A DNA stretch of 64,000 nucleotides from Pholiota molesta (GCA_014925825.1 JACGCK010000001.1:1302001-1366000), one strand, 5' to 3'; positions 25,201 through 37,089 are shown, counted from the first letter of the stretch. Notes: generated by a model not told the origin, from the letters alone. Numbers and translations: made by a program.

Positions 25201-27216
25201 GGATGGCACATACGATGTGGGCGTGCATATCGCTGATGTTTCATTCTTCGTCAAACCAAACACACCTTTGGACCGTGACGCTCGCAAACGTGCTACTAGT
25301 GTATACCTAGTACAGCGCGCTGTACCGATGTTGCCTCCTGCTCTTAGCGAACAGCTGTGCAGTTTGCTTCCTGGACAAGACCGCCTGGCATTCTCCGTTG
25401 TCTTTACCATGGACTCTGAGGCCAAGGTCCTCGACAAATGGTATGGCAAAACTATCATTCGGTACGTGTCCTGAATTTTCCTGGACAATACTGAGAACTA
25501 ACACGTCCCCTAGTTCTGTTGCCAAGCTCGCCTATTCTGACGCTCAGAGAGTTATCGATGGTCAACAATTGGGGGACTTGGTTACCGATCCATCTCATAG
25601 CTCTGCCGATGTGTCTCATGACATCACGCTGTTGCAAAGCCTCGCTAAGAAGCTTAGAGCCCAGCGATTTCAAAGTGGAACCTTGAGCTTAGAAAGTCTA
25701 AAGCTATCGTTCACGCTAGATGAAAACGGTCTACCAACCGACTGTGGTCAGTATGAACGCAAAGAAGCAAACACGATGATCGAAGAGGTAATTCCATTAC
25801 TATCAATCGTCTTGATGTTACTCAACCGCTACTTCGTCTGCCTCATAGTTCATGCTATTAACCAACATCGCAGTTGCTCAGCAAATAGCCGTCCATCTGC
25901 CTGAGCAAGCTCTTCTACGCCGTCACGACATTCCGCTGGAACGGCGACTGGTGTGTAAATTTTATGCATAACTTAGCAAGGTGCTCATGAAACTGCACTA
26001 CAGAATACATTTAGCCAGCGTGCTGAGCGCTTAGGATATACCATGGACACTTCTTCGGCTGGCGCTCTAATGCGATCATTCAATGCAATCGACAACCCTA
26101 CCGCCCGCAGACTCCTGGAACTTCTATCATTCAAAGCCACACAACGCGCCAAATACTTCTGCGCTGGAATGCTCGATATTGCCAAATACGGCCATTATGC
26201 TCTGAACACTCCTCTTTACACGCATTTTACGTCGCCAATCAGGCGTTATGCCGACGTTCTTGTACACCGTCAGCTGGAAGCAGTATTACAAGGTGGAGGT
26301 CAGTTTTTGACATCTCAATCTCATTACTTAAACTAACCAAAATATAGCTGAAACTAAGTTTACGATGGACCGTGATGCTGTTGCCAAAGTTGCTCAGCAG
26401 TGTAATATGTAAGTTCTTCAAACAGGGACGCGTTCAGGCTAACTCATCTACACATCCAGCAAACGAGACTCCGCCGTCTTGGCTCAAGAGCAATCAGCCC
26501 ATCTATTCCTTTGTGTACTCATTTCTGACCTAACCAATCGCTATGGACCTGTCATTCGCCAAGCCAAGGTTGTTGGCGTTTTGGATGCTGCCTTCGACGT
26601 TTTAGTTGAAGAGTTTGGAATTGAGAAACGTGTCCACGTCGACCAAATGCCTATCGACGTGAGTTAACACTGCTGATGTATATTGTTATTTCGCTCACTT
26701 CAAATATTTACCCTAGAATCATGTCTACGACGAACATACGCACACGCTCCAAATTTATTGGTCTAATCGCGATGTCATTACCTGGCTGGCAGAAAACAGC
26801 GACGACGAGCATTTGAAGAAAGTCAAGCAGAACGCAGAGCAACATGCATTGAAGATGGAAGTTGCTTCTCGTTCTGTCCATGACGAGAAGGCCTTGTTCG
26901 ATGAAGATGATGCTGACGACGATGAAATCGTCTTGGGCCGTAGCGAATACTCTTCGGGGAAACCAGAGACATCCAATCAGCGCTTACTGTCTCTTGCAAA
27001 GGTTAAACCCGAATTCGAGGGTGTTCGTGTCACTCCTTCGGGACACAAGATCCAGGACATTCGGGAGTTGATGACGGTCCCCGTAAGTATTCCACGCTAT
27101 TGTTCAATTTGCATATTAATGATGTGTTTTAGGTTATTGTCACTGCTGATTTGACCAAGAGTCCTCCTGTTATCAAGGTTTACAGCGTCAATCCTTACGC
27201 AGAAGCAAAGAAGTAA
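22225..27216 (+). CDS. SSD1: Ssd1/Dis3L2-type RNB-domain RNA-binding protein
   Basis: The start at 22225 opens a protein of roughly 1,400 residues. The first third is low complexity: Gly/Arg/Ser-rich, then glutamine runs near 23160, 23345 and 24005. It carries several H-x-[R/K]-x-x-S motifs. Next come the cold-shock-like region ([46 protein letters not shown]), a lysine-rich insert, and the RNB domain. The RNB has [18 protein letters not shown] near 25140 and [21 protein letters not shown]. Its end carries [22 protein letters not shown], with the family arginines. About a dozen short introns interrupt it. Yeast Ssd1 binds mRNAs and supports cell-wall growth. Here the four RNB aspartates remain, so the protein may be an active 3'-5' exonuclease. 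Confidence 0.92.
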
Positions 27217-27578
27217 AACGGAATACCTCCAATTGTACTCTTTTTGGTCAATTTCCCTTTATATGCCCCTTCCTTTTACCTTCTATGCCTACGACTCGTT
27301 TCTCATGTTATTCGTATGGTGTTTCTGTCCGGCCCTTTATGCTCCAATAATTGATGAAAAGATTATTCTTCGCCCGGCGACCCAGTGCTCTTGCTTGACT
27401 GAAGCATGCCACCTCCGTCATCTACATACTCTTACTTAGCGTAAAGGTGATCGCACAATATATGATTTAATTCTTTCCTTCATAACAATTGAAGTCATAA
27501 AATTCATGCATATTCGTGATAATAAATGAAGAGGGGTGTATAAGTATATAAAATTAAATGAAAGCGTAAATGCGAAAG
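27217..27578. other. Convergent 3' spacer SSD1 / BTB gene
   Basis: This 362 bp AT-rich stretch lies between two convergent stop codons. It would hold both 3' UTRs. No coding sequence, repeat or RNA gene is seen. Confidence 0.5.
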
Positions 27579-29196
27579 CTACATGCATGCTAAGTAGGAT
27601 TTGATTATATCCAGCCCGCTGGAGGTGATTTCAAACTTGATGACTTTGACTTTGGTGAAGAAGTGGTCCTTCCCAAGATTGCGGAGTTGGGGGGCCTCTG
27701 ATTGGCAGCTCCGATCCTTGTTATCCTTCGATGAAGGGAACACATCAGAAGCAGGCAAGGGACTAGTTGGGATAGGATGTATGTGCTCCAATGATTCGCC
27801 GCGCTCTGCTAGTGTATGTGAGCTGTAAACCGAAGCGCGGTGACTGTGGATGGATATAGCAGAGGTACTGCTTTGTCCTCGCGTATGCAGGCGTGGTCCG
27901 TAGCGCAGTCGGATCTCGTCCGTGCAGAGCTTGTGCAGGCCTTCAAGTCCAAGGAAGGCAGCTTCATCGCGCACTTCGATCAAGCTCTCGAGGCGAACAT
28001 TGGCGCCTGTAGAGGCTTGGAGCTGGAGAGCCCGAGGAAGCATTTCAGGCTGACCTTCTACTACAGGAGAGCGGAGGTAGCTCAAGACATGAGCATATCT
28101 GTTGGAATAAACAATTACACAGATGCGCTTGAGAAATTGATGCATTAGGGCTTACGGCGAACTGGCACGATCCAAAAATAGGTGGATGGTAGAAGAGTGC
28201 GGCAAAAGGCCTTGAGAGGTCAAATGCCGACGGTACGTTGATAGATCGTCGCTCTCCGAGGAATATATTGATGCCATACTCTCGTGATTGCGATGGGAAC
28301 AGAGCGCAGACAGATATTTAGAGAGATACGATGCACGCGATTTAATAGTAAATAGAGTGGTCTTGAACGTCTCCGTACATGTCTCGATTGTGATGATAGT
28401 TTTGGAAGCGTCCATGACCATAGAAGGGGGTTCAGATAGAAGTATAGCCGAGAAGGGAGGTGGCTGATTGAAAGCAGCAATGTGAGCAGGAAGAGGAGGA
28501 ACACTAGGCATATCGTCAACAGTGGATGTTGTCCTCACTTTTAATGAGGAACGAAGAGAAGGCGGTCGGGACAGTGGTGCTGGAGGCGGCGGTCGACTTG
28601 GCCGTGGAGGTGATGCTTGCGCCGGACTTTCTGGTTCAGCCAGAGTCTTCTCGTCCTCCGAGTCAAGCGTAGGCAGCGGAGGAAGGGAGGACTGGTAGGT
28701 GTTGGAGGGGGTTCTAGACCAGCCTCTTCCGGGACTACATTCGCCTCCACAGAATGGTGCGACGTCCCTTTCACTTTTTTGTCCGAGGATGTACGCGCTA
28801 CATTAGGTCTGGAAATGGTGATAGGTTCGGGGCCAAGCCTAACGCCTGTTTCTCTGAGCGCCTCGTCTGGAGTGCGGACAATGGTTGCGCCAGCGCCGAG
28901 AGTTCCTGCTGTGCGCGCAGGGGGAGAAATGGAGTCGATTGCACGAACACGTTTGGGTTCGGGACCTTGATCGGCTTGGAGGGCATGTAGACAGGCGCAG
29001 ATGCTGGAGGAGAGGCACTGCGAGAGAGCCAATGCATTGTGTTGGACAATGAGGGACGGCGAGAACGCGGGGTAGAGGAAGGAGAGACGATGGTGGACTG
29101 GCTGCTGGATCTGGCATGATATGGGAGGGGGACGTGCGCGATGCGCGTGGCTGCTGCGATCGGTGCATTGCAGTGGTGAGGGTGGAGGTCGAGCAC
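27579..29196 (-). CDS. BTB/POZ-domain protein with Pro/Ser-rich N-terminus
   Basis: The C-terminal half has a BTB/POZ or KCTD-like fold signature. It reads TIITIETCTETFKTTLFTIKSRASYLSKYL, then IHLFLDRASSPYAHVLSYLRSP across an intron (about 28105-28160), then RDEAAFLGLEGLHKLCTDEI. The tail from LRYGPRLHTRG is Ser/His-rich. Upstream, a 47 nt intron (GTAGTC..CTACCAG) joins HHSVEAN to SSLPPLPTLDSEDEKT. A further 53 nt intron can join MHWLSRS to PEPKRVRAIDS. The start is uncertain between ATG 29196 and ATG 29037. BTB proteins often act as dimeric adaptors, including for cullin-3 ligases; no partner domain is visible here. The gene is head-to-head with the Rpr2-like gene. Confidence 0.68.
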
Positions 29197-29312
29197 AGCT
29201 GCAGCCGCCTTTTAAATCCAAGAACAATAACTTCAACTGCACATTCTATTTCGGAACACAATGGTGCCTAAAAACAGCCGCAACCTCACGTGACCCCTCT
29301 CCTCCTCCTCTC
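29197..29312. promoter_or_regulatory. Compact divergent promoter with TCACGTGA box
   Basis: Only about 116 bp separate the two proposed divergent start codons. A perfect E-box palindrome TCACGTGA lies at 29286-29293. It is a candidate shared site for a bHLH factor. The short distance implies overlapping core promoters or short leaders. Confidence 0.45.
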
Positions 29313-29929
29313 ATGGACGCAGCGACCGTCAAATTTGGGCAGGCTCTTCCCTATGCGCTCCAGCCCGCTGCGTCCCAGCTGGCTGCCCTCCATGCGTCGC
29401 GCACATGTGCTGTCCCACCCTACGCGTGCTCGCGATGCGGTTCTGTGCTGGCCCTTCGCACCCGAGTCGCGCGTGGCATGCAGAACACCCGTGCGGTCGT
29501 CCACACCTGCTCTGTCTGCGGGGAGGCAACATCTACCACGATAGGGATTGGGAACGCGGCTGCCTTCCCGCCTCGGAAACGCAGATCCCACAATGTGCCT
29601 ACACCACTTCCTTTGCCCATGCCTGTCGATGAAGTAACTGTGACACCCTCGCGTACAAAATCGTCAGCTCAAACGGCAGCCTTGTCCACTCAAGTGCCAT
29701 CCAAAACTATTACCCCTCCTCCTGACAATCGACCTTCTCAAGGCCAATCCCCAAAAAGAAGAAGTCTACGCTACAAGAAATGCTGCAACGGAACCGGAGA
29801 AAGAAAGAAGCGCACAAACGCAGACGAGGCACGACCAGCAGGTTTATCTGCCTTTCTAAGCACGTTATAGCGAAATTATCAACCAGCCCGTGTGTATGTA
29901 TAATGTCTAATAGGTATCTTATATTCTAA
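29313..29929 (+). CDS. Zinc-ribbon protein, Rpr2/Snm1/Rpp21-like
   Basis: The start at 29313 gives an Ala-rich helix (LPYALQPAASQLAALHASRT). It is followed by a four-cysteine ribbon: CSRCGS..RTRVARGMQ..HTCSVCGE. This spacing and the basic stretch between the knuckles resemble Rpr2/Rpp21/Snm1 subunits of RNase P and MRP. A GT donor at about 29668 and the AAG acceptor before GCCAATCC (about 29743) would join the frame to PKKKKSTLQEMLQRNRRKKEAHKRR. Such a lysine-rich LQEML tail is common in this family. Without that intron the frame ends at 29870. Family assignment is moderate. The 3' end nearly touches the stop of the convergent RTA1-like gene. Confidence 0.55.
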
Positions 29930-31279
29930 GGAGTGGAGGAATCCGTGCTTGCAGCCTGTTTTGTCTCGGTAACCTCTTCTGGCTTCAAAGTTGTTGGTGA
30001 ATCTCTAGGTATAAATCTTCCTGGCCAGAAAGGAAGGTAGACAACAATAGCGATAAAAAGAGGTAGCGTATCCAATCCATAGAAAAATGGCTCAGACCTC
30101 GTAAGCGGCCCCTGGAAGCCCTCAGATAATTCCACCACTCTGTAACCTGACCGGATCTGATAGACAATAGCAATCAGTATGCTTATACATACACCATGTG
30201 CATGAGGAAAGGGACAGACCAAAATACCGATACAGCTGATAATCAGTGCACCGGCTAGAGCAAGCCAAGATTTGTACCAGACTTTATCTTTGTCCATCGT
30301 CCAAATTTCCGGGCTGTATTTGTGAATGCGATATAGGAAGACCACATATATGATGGAGAATGTAATGAAGGACAATAACTGAGCTGCTAGTCCCGCAAGG
30401 AAGACCTACAATACTGATCTTAGATAAAATGGTACGCAGTAGTTCATATCACTTACACGGGATCCCGCTAGAGCCATGGTAGGATCATTTGCCGAAGCAG
30501 ACATGGAACCCCCGATAGCCTAGAGGGAGGTAGGATGAGCGATGACACGACTAAGCATTGAATAGAGTTATAGCCCACCTGGATTAGAAAGGTCGAGATA
30601 TCTGATGAAACGTAAACGATAGTAATTCTCCGACTAGAAACAAGAAGATGCTGGTCTGCTTGTAAGTCCTTTGCAATCCGCCCAAGCAACACATAGTCTG
30701 CAGCGATGAAAGCGCACGGCTGATATGAAGGGAGATGGATGGGTGTGTATAAAAAAATAATTTTATAACCGCTCAACACGGAAAACCCACCGACAGCACG
30801 ACAAAGAGATATTCAACGATATAGTTCCCCTTGGATTGGGGATGAGCATGCAGCCCGAAGCGAGTGCCTAATCCCAACGCGAAAACTAAGTTTGTACACC
30901 AGAAGTATGAGATATTCAAATAGAAAGTAATGAAAACCCAGAGTACGCACAGTATGCGCCTATAGTCATTGACATCATCCATTTAGCCCCATATCTCTTG
31001 ATAAACCAAGTCTGAGTGATCCCAACGGCTAATACCAAAGCTTCATAAATTCAAGGGGCGGCTCGTCAGATGAATGAGCCATATAATAAGATTTTAAGGA
31101 CCTCACAAAATGCAATGGCCGTCAATGTATTCGAGGCGATGTACTTGAGAGGGTTGTACGGATCATTCTTGGGGTCTGCGAACGGATCTGGCCTAGGAAG
31201 ATTTGTGTGCTGGGCGGCGCTAGCAAAAGGCGCTAGCTGGGATAGGAAAACAGCAAACAGAGACCGGCCGGGAGAGACA
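29926..31279 (-). CDS. RTA1-like multi-spanning membrane protein
   Basis: RTA1-family proteins are seven-helix fungal plasma-membrane proteins tied to lipid movement and drug resistance. Exons on this strand give LPRPDPFADPKNDPYNPLKYIASNTLTAIAF near 31100-31220, GTRFGLHAHPQSKGNYIVEYLFVVLS near 30800-30870, PCAFIAADYVLLGRIAKDL near 30670-30720, and SSDISTFLIQAIGGSMSA. The C-terminal exon has YRVVELSEGFQGPLTRSEPFFYGLDTLPLFIAIVVYLPFWPGRF, the family's best block. A hydrophobic segment precedes LAPFASAAQHTN and looks like a signal sequence. The start is not settled: the ATG at 31279 needs a very short intron to join the frame. Confidence 0.75.
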
Positions 31280-31723
31280 TCAGCAGAGAAGGGGAAGGGG
31301 AAAGGAAGAGAAGGCGTCCAATGGCGCTCGTGTGTTAAGAGCCTGAAAGGCCTGGATATAAGAATGTAGGTGTCGAGTACAACCCCGTATGCACATGTTC
31401 TCTCATGAGAGGTGCAAAGATAGCAATGGACACCAGCCGAGATGTCCGAGCGGGAGAACCAACGTCATATATTTTAGCCTAAGAGCCGTCCGGCCCCGGG
31501 ATATTCTGCGTGACATGTCGATCGTAAAGGGAGCCGGGGGCGATTTTTGGCGATGTCACTGCGTTCTTCAAGTTTCAAGTTTCAACGCAGCATGCTCCTT
31601 GTGCTTCGAGTGATTGGAAAAGATGATCGCGATTCGCGATAAATACACACATTGATTCATGCTTTCAAACTGAACAGCGAAAGTAATAAAATATTGCCAA
31701 GACGCGCTGATTCTTGATGCACT
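31280..31723. other. Spacer between RTA1-like gene and small unknown gene
   Basis: This 444 bp stretch lies upstream of the RTA1-like gene and downstream of the unknown gene at 31724. It may include the true first exon of the RTA1-like gene. No repeat or RNA gene is recognised. Confidence 0.4.
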
Positions 31724-32213
31724 TTACTTTGGCGCCCATAAATCGTGCAATTCCTTGTCTGCAGGATCGAAGCAGGTCAATAAAGAGGAGTCTGAGCGGA
31801 TCAAACCACGCCGGCGGCCTGAAGCCACTGTAGGTACAGTAGTGACATTGGGAAAACTCCTCGAATGTGCTATCCTGAAGGAAGCTCCTGAAACAGACTC
31901 TGAGAATGTCGATGCTGGAGATTTATCCTGGAATAGTGGGGAACGTGTGAGCGTGATCCAACCAGTTTTACTAAGAATTGGGAATAATTGCCTGCACAGG
32001 TGTGGTTAACGTGGAAGATGTATTTTTGTTGTGGGTGTTTGCAGAGCGTGGAGGCGTTCCAGGAGCTCCTTTCCAGTGAGACGCGTCAGTTTTAACACGA
32101 AATTCGAATTGACCAGACAATCTTGGACTGCTCGGCATTTCAGTGCTCACTTGCTTTTTTGGGGTGTTAGAATTTTTGGATGACGTATCAGGTTGCGAAG
32201 AGCTTGTATTCAT
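31724..32213 (-). CDS. Small unrecognised protein, Ser/Thr-rich with ordered C-terminus
   Basis: The ATG at 32213 gives MNTSSSQPDTSSKNSNTPKK. A polar region follows with SGQFEFRVKTDASHWKGAPGTPPRSAN. A 40 nt intron (GTTAAC..TTCTTAG) joins it to KTGWITLTRSPLFQDKSPAS. The second exon has SFRIAHSRSFPNVTTVPTVASGRRRGLIRSDS and ends LLTCFDPADKELHDLWAPK at 31724. The short, charged, aromatic tail looks constrained, while the rest looks disordered. I do not recognise the family. An in-frame ATG at 32285 would add 24 residues. Coding is supported by the clean frame across the splice and by the tail's composition. Confidence 0.5.
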
Positions 32214-32478
32214 TGTGTCGTAATTGGGCAATATTACGCGTACAAGGAGGGGTATGGAAGACAAGTGCAGTGCCACTTTGGTCAAGCAGTCACGTTGTGT
32301 TATGCAGATATCGTGACCTGGTCACGACGTGAAAGGCCAGTGCAAAGGCAAGGCCAAATCGGTACCTTTGTATTCTAGGAGTCAACTTTCGTTTAATTGC
32401 GTTCATTTATCCCACTCCATCCTCACTTGAGCTCTGGTCACCCCTACTCCACCACCTTCTTGAACGTACAGATTTCCC

Positions 32479-35361
32479 ATGAACATTTTTCGAAGCCGTG
32501 AGTCTGACTGGAACTAGTTCGAATTGCAGATTTAACCGAAGCTTTCCTCAGTTATCGGCAAGGTCTGGCGTTCGTACCTTTCGTATCAAATCACATCCCT
32601 TATCGCGGCTGACTGCATTGTATAGAGGATCCAAATGCTGCGGAAGTCGTGAAGATCTCATCTGGTACCCTTCTCCTCGATCTCAAGGTCATAGAAAGGC
32701 GCTCAATCTTTCATTTACAGGACAACTCTTTCTTGTCCGGCCAGGAAATATTCGAACTTCACGAGAATGCATGTGAGTTAAAAGAATTTCAATCCAATCA
32801 ATTGCTTCAACGGGGGCCAATAGATACAATGATTGTATGGCTACTATTCGCCGACTTCCTGGAGTTGAACACAACTTCCAACTCGTTATCACCAAGGTTT
32901 ACGAAGAGGGAGATCAGGATCTGTTAGAGGACGAGGATGAAAGTTAGTGTTTGCTCTTACTTCCAATATTCTTGCATTAACAGTCCAATTATACATGACT
33001 AGCTGATGAGGAGAAGGTCTTTCTAATCAGCGAGGAGCTGGAGTTCCGTACAGGAGAAACAGATGGTGAACCCAACTTCATCTGGCGGGATCTTCATGGA
33101 GATGTAGACGAGTTTTTTGAATTCGTTGCTACTGGTACCAACGCACCAACGCGAGCGTTTTTCGAGACGTGCATGTACCGCGCCATGTATGAACGGAAAT
33201 ACAAGGCAAGTGCCGATAATGTTCAGGATGCATCCTTGGAACAATTTGTATGGCAGTGAGTGGCATCCTGCACCCGGCTCTTCCTCATTGTTGATCCAAT
33301 ATCGGTAGCCCACCTGCAGCCCCCAAAGTCAAACCGAGGCGTAAAGTAGATAAGAATGCTGAGGTCCAAAGGGAACCATCTCCAGACAGAACTCCGATCG
33401 CAGTTGACGAGGAGGAGGACAAACCAAAGCAGAAAATCCAAGATGCATTCATGTCCAACATGAGCATTCTCTTCCAAGAAGAGGCAGAGTTATACTTGTG
33501 GGATATGGACGCGGGAGATTTCCGCAATGATGGCGTTGTCGTGGCCAGAATCACAGAACAAACAGACGCCAAATTCACATATTGGCTTACTGCCTCGAAC
33601 GAGAACGGATTGATTTTGGCACACAGAATTTGCTCGGATATGAATCAAAGATTCTCAACCAAAATGCTCTCATTAACTTGGAACCATCTTGGCGATAATG
33701 GGTCTCAAAGCAGCTGGCTATTCCGTTTCGCTACTGAACAAGACTTCGCCCAACTCAAGCAGGTATTCACCCAAACATTATGGCAAAGTCTTCATGAGAC
33801 CCTTTGGGGTAAAGCTAAGGTATGTTTTGCTGATCTATTTTCCAAACGACGTCTCATTTAATCCTATTTCTAGGCTGAAGAGCAAAATTATGTTATGAGC
33901 GCCAATGAAGACGTGGAAATGAGGGATGTAGAAGACGAGGAAGACGACGAGGAACAGGTGGCACTGGATTTGGATCCAGATGAAGGTTCGTCCGTTTGCC
34001 TATTGTTCTGGTCCAGTCCTTTATTTATCAATTGATAACTAGAGCCCAGCGACGATGAAGAGGACGAAGAAGCAGAGGATGAAGATGCTCCCAGAGCACC
34101 AACCACAGGTGATCGTAACTCACAACTCACAGTTGGATACAAAGGCGACCGATCTTATGTTGTTCGCGGCAACAATATTGGAGTGTTCAACCACTCCAAT
34201 GACCATTCGGTCAAGTATTATGCCACGATTAGCAACATTGCAACGCCAAAAGGAAAGGAATTTAAGCCTAAAAACGTGGGTTATAATATTATCTTTGTTT
34301 GAAAGATGCTTAAAGTATTATAATTCAATAGGTCATGTTGCATGATCAAGATACAAAGATGATTCTGCAGAACCCAACCGATCCGAATTCGCTCTATAGC
34401 ATGGATATCGAACGCGGAAAGGTTGTCGAAGAATGGAAGGTTCACGACGACATCACCGTGGACCACATTGCGCCAGACAACAAATTCGCCCCAACAACTA
34501 GAGAGCAAACTCTAGTTGGTATCTCTCACAATTCACTCTTCCGCATTGATCCTCGTGTGTCCGGTACCAAGCTCGTGGACAGTCAATATAAGCAGTATGT
34601 GTCCAAGAACAAGTTCTCTGGAGTCGCCACCACTGCTTCCGGAAGACTCGCTGTCGCAAGCGAGAAGGGCGATATCCGGTTATTCGATTCTATTGGCAAG
34701 AACGCGAAAACTGCCTTACCACCCCTCGGAGATCCTATTCTCGGTATCGACGTGACGGCAAATGGCCGATATCTCGTAGCAACAACGGAGACATACCTGA
34801 TCTTCATCGATACCCTTATTGGAGAAGGCCGATATGCTGGTCAATTAGGCTTTGACCGAAGTTTCCCTGCTACTTCTAAGCCACGCCCTATTCGACTCCA
34901 ACTGATGGCGCAACATGTCGCATATATGGGCAACAGGATTTCTTTTACACCAGCCAGGTAATTATCTTATTTATATTTATGTTCGCAAGGATACAATTCT
35001 TACCCAAGATCCTAGATTTAACCAAAAAGAGGGCTCGGATGAGAATGCCATCGTCACATCCACTGGACAATTCGTCATTGCTTGGGACTTAGCAAAGGTT
35101 AAGAAAGGCAAATATGACTCTTATGAGATTAAGAAGTACGAAGATCATGTTGTACAAGATAACTTCAAATTCGGAGATGACAAGGAGATTGTAAGTTCAG
35201 ACTTGATTTCCACATGGCTCCATTTAACGAAATTATGCTAGATTGTTGCTCTAGACAATAACGTGCTGGCTGTGAACAAGAAAAATCTCAAACGACCAAC
35301 CCGACATTCGCTTGCTCCGGGCTTCCAAAGCCATTCTTCTATTGTCAATACACCTTATTAG
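32479..35361 (+). CDS. VID27: Vid27 family protein
   Basis: Vid27 is a cytosolic fungal and plant protein named from a yeast screen for vesicle-mediated degradation of FBPase; its biochemical role is unclear. The start at 32479 (MNIFRS) splices to LIGK and then DPNAAEVVKISSGTLLLDLK. Next come an N-terminal PH-like region (EFFEFVATGTNAPTRAFFETCMYRAMYERKYK) and a middle domain (LFQEEAELYLWDMDAGDFRNDG..WLFRFATEQDFAQLK). An acidic linker is followed by the C-terminal beta-propeller-like Vid27 domain with GYKGDRSYVVRGNNIGVF, NPNSLYSMDIERGKVVEEW, GRLAVASEKGDIRLFD and ATTETYLIFIDTL. It ends at 35361. At least eight introns are present. Length and domain order fit full-length Vid27. Confidence 0.93.
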
Positions 35362-35614
35362 CCATCTGGTTTCTTGTCTTTATCGATATCTCCTATTTCA
35401 TTTTCAAGTTCTAAAGGAAGAACGATTACATCCCTTGTACACTAATGAACCCATAAATCCTAGTTAAAATGGTTCTCGCTTATCCGAATAAGTCCCATTG
35501 CGCGATCCCTTGTAAGTGCCCGTCTTTAAACCGGAAATGAAAACTAAAATAAGTGCGTGAGTAGTGGGGTGATAGAAATGTACGAAGGAACTAATTATAC
35601 TACTAGGGCCGCTA

Positions 35615-36272
35615 TCAGCTCTTAGTAGATGCTGCTGCAGAAGAGATATAAGTATTCTGGAATGATCTATCTCGTGAATCGACATAACGGCCAATTCCAA
35701 GGTGCCAACAAATACGGGGAATCATCAGAGTAAATCCAAGGATTATGGTTGTCCACAGCATAGGACTCCAGTTCTGGTATTGAAATCTCTGATCTCCTAA
35801 GGCCCAGAAGGTTACACCCAGGTGAAATATGTCGCCGATAAGGAGCGGAGTGAGGAGAGATACGACAATTTTTTCTTGCAGGGCGGGTTGTCGTTTTAGA
35901 TGAGTGCGCACCGCGGACAAGACGAAGAAATTGACGAGCCCGAGCAGTGCACAAACATGAGAAAGTTGGAGTATTGTCACCAAGGTCGCAGTTGGTAGAA
36001 CCCGATAAGGGAGTGCATCGCTCAGCCATGGTGCTTGAGAATTGTGTGCCTACAACGGTAAGAGAGTTAGCTATATATGCGTCAATCAGCAAGGTGTGAA
36101 CATACACCCAGGGGATCACTGGGCCAAATAAAAGATGAGCAGGTCTCAAAATTATGGATTCATGACATATGACATACACCAAAGTCCCGAGGAAACCAAG
36201 AGAGGTGAGGAATGGCTCGTATGCGCCAAAGCAGAAGTAGTAAAAATCGGGAATAGCAGAGGTCGGAGGCAT
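35615..36272 (-). CDS. Small four-helix membrane protein, DUF7704-like
   Basis: The start at 36272 gives MPPTSAIPDFYYFCFGAYEPFLTSLGF, then a hydrophobic helix (GFLGTLVYVICHES). An intron near 36055-36115 leads to the second part: VTILQLSHVCALLGLVNFFVL, then VRTHLKRQPALQEKIVVSLLTPLLIGDIFHLGVTFWAL, and MLWTTIILGFTLMIPRICWHLGIGRYV. This pattern of four predicted membrane segments with FYFxFGxxEP at the start resembles an uncharacterised fungal family (DUF7704). No catalytic motif is seen. The C-terminus is short and polar. Confidence 0.7.
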
Positions 36273-36892
36273 TTGTAAGGGCCTGCTATTCTTGTTAGGG
36301 AGCGAAAATGGGAGGGAATTGCAGAACATGAGAGGCTATAAAAGAGGGGATAGAGTTTAGTAATGACAGAGACATGAAATGAACGGACACCAGAGACTCG
36401 GAGTGTACCTGACAATCAATCTCTGCTCAAGTCCGGCCCTAACCTTTTACGCCGCTATAAATACCCTTCCGCGCCCATTTGTCAAGCTTAATCTTACATC
36501 ACGATCTTCCTATACCAAGGCTGGCAGGATTGATACATTTTGACCAGCCTAATGGGGGGGCTCAAGATAACTACATACGAAGGATATAATTCTTGTCTGC
36601 AAGAGTCCTTGCGATTCGTACTTTAGACAAGATTCGCTTCTTTCTAACATACTTTTGTAATAGATGCTTTTGCTCCCTTGTATGCTCGAGGTCCCGTTCG
36701 AATTACTGCTGAAGCAGTTGCAGTTTTCCTTCTGGCCATCCATTTACTGCGCAATGTGTGACGATAATGTGAAATTTACTGTCCTTGCCCAGGTCTTGCC
36801 GTCAGGACACGTTCAATTGTTAGTTCCTGGGTTGGATGTGTGAAAATAAAGCGGGAGAATTACATCATCCACATTAGGCTTAGACAACACAA
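36273..36892. other. Spacer upstream of the retroelement
   Basis: This 620 bp region lies between the DUF7704-like start codon and the left end of the retroelement. Together with 43520-43609 it must once have been one divergent promoter region shared with FEX. A TATA-like CTATAAATA lies near 36454 on the plus strand. No coding sequence is seen. Confidence 0.45.
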
Positions 36893-37089
36893 ATTCCGCG
36901 ATGAGCCTGAAAGGCTCATCTTAGGATAAGATAAGGGAAGGGGCAGAACCCATCAACCTGTCACTTAGATAAGCTCTGTCAATGTAATAATCGTTCGATG
37001 AAAAAATCCTTTCTTCATCTCTCGATATTTGGGTTCTGCCACCTTTTGAGATTTCTGAGTCCTTAAAGTCCTCAAGACAAATTTTTTCG
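36893..37089 (+). repeat. Retroelement terminal repeat A1 (197 bp)
   Basis: This unit matches 42921-43117 base for base as far as I can read. It starts ATTCCGCGATGAGCC and ends CAAATTTTTTCG. An 8 bp stem (GATGAGCC/GGCTCATC) lies at its start. A longer stem pairs GGCAGAACCCA at 36942-36952 with TGGGTTCTGCC at 37030-37040. Confidence 0.9.
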
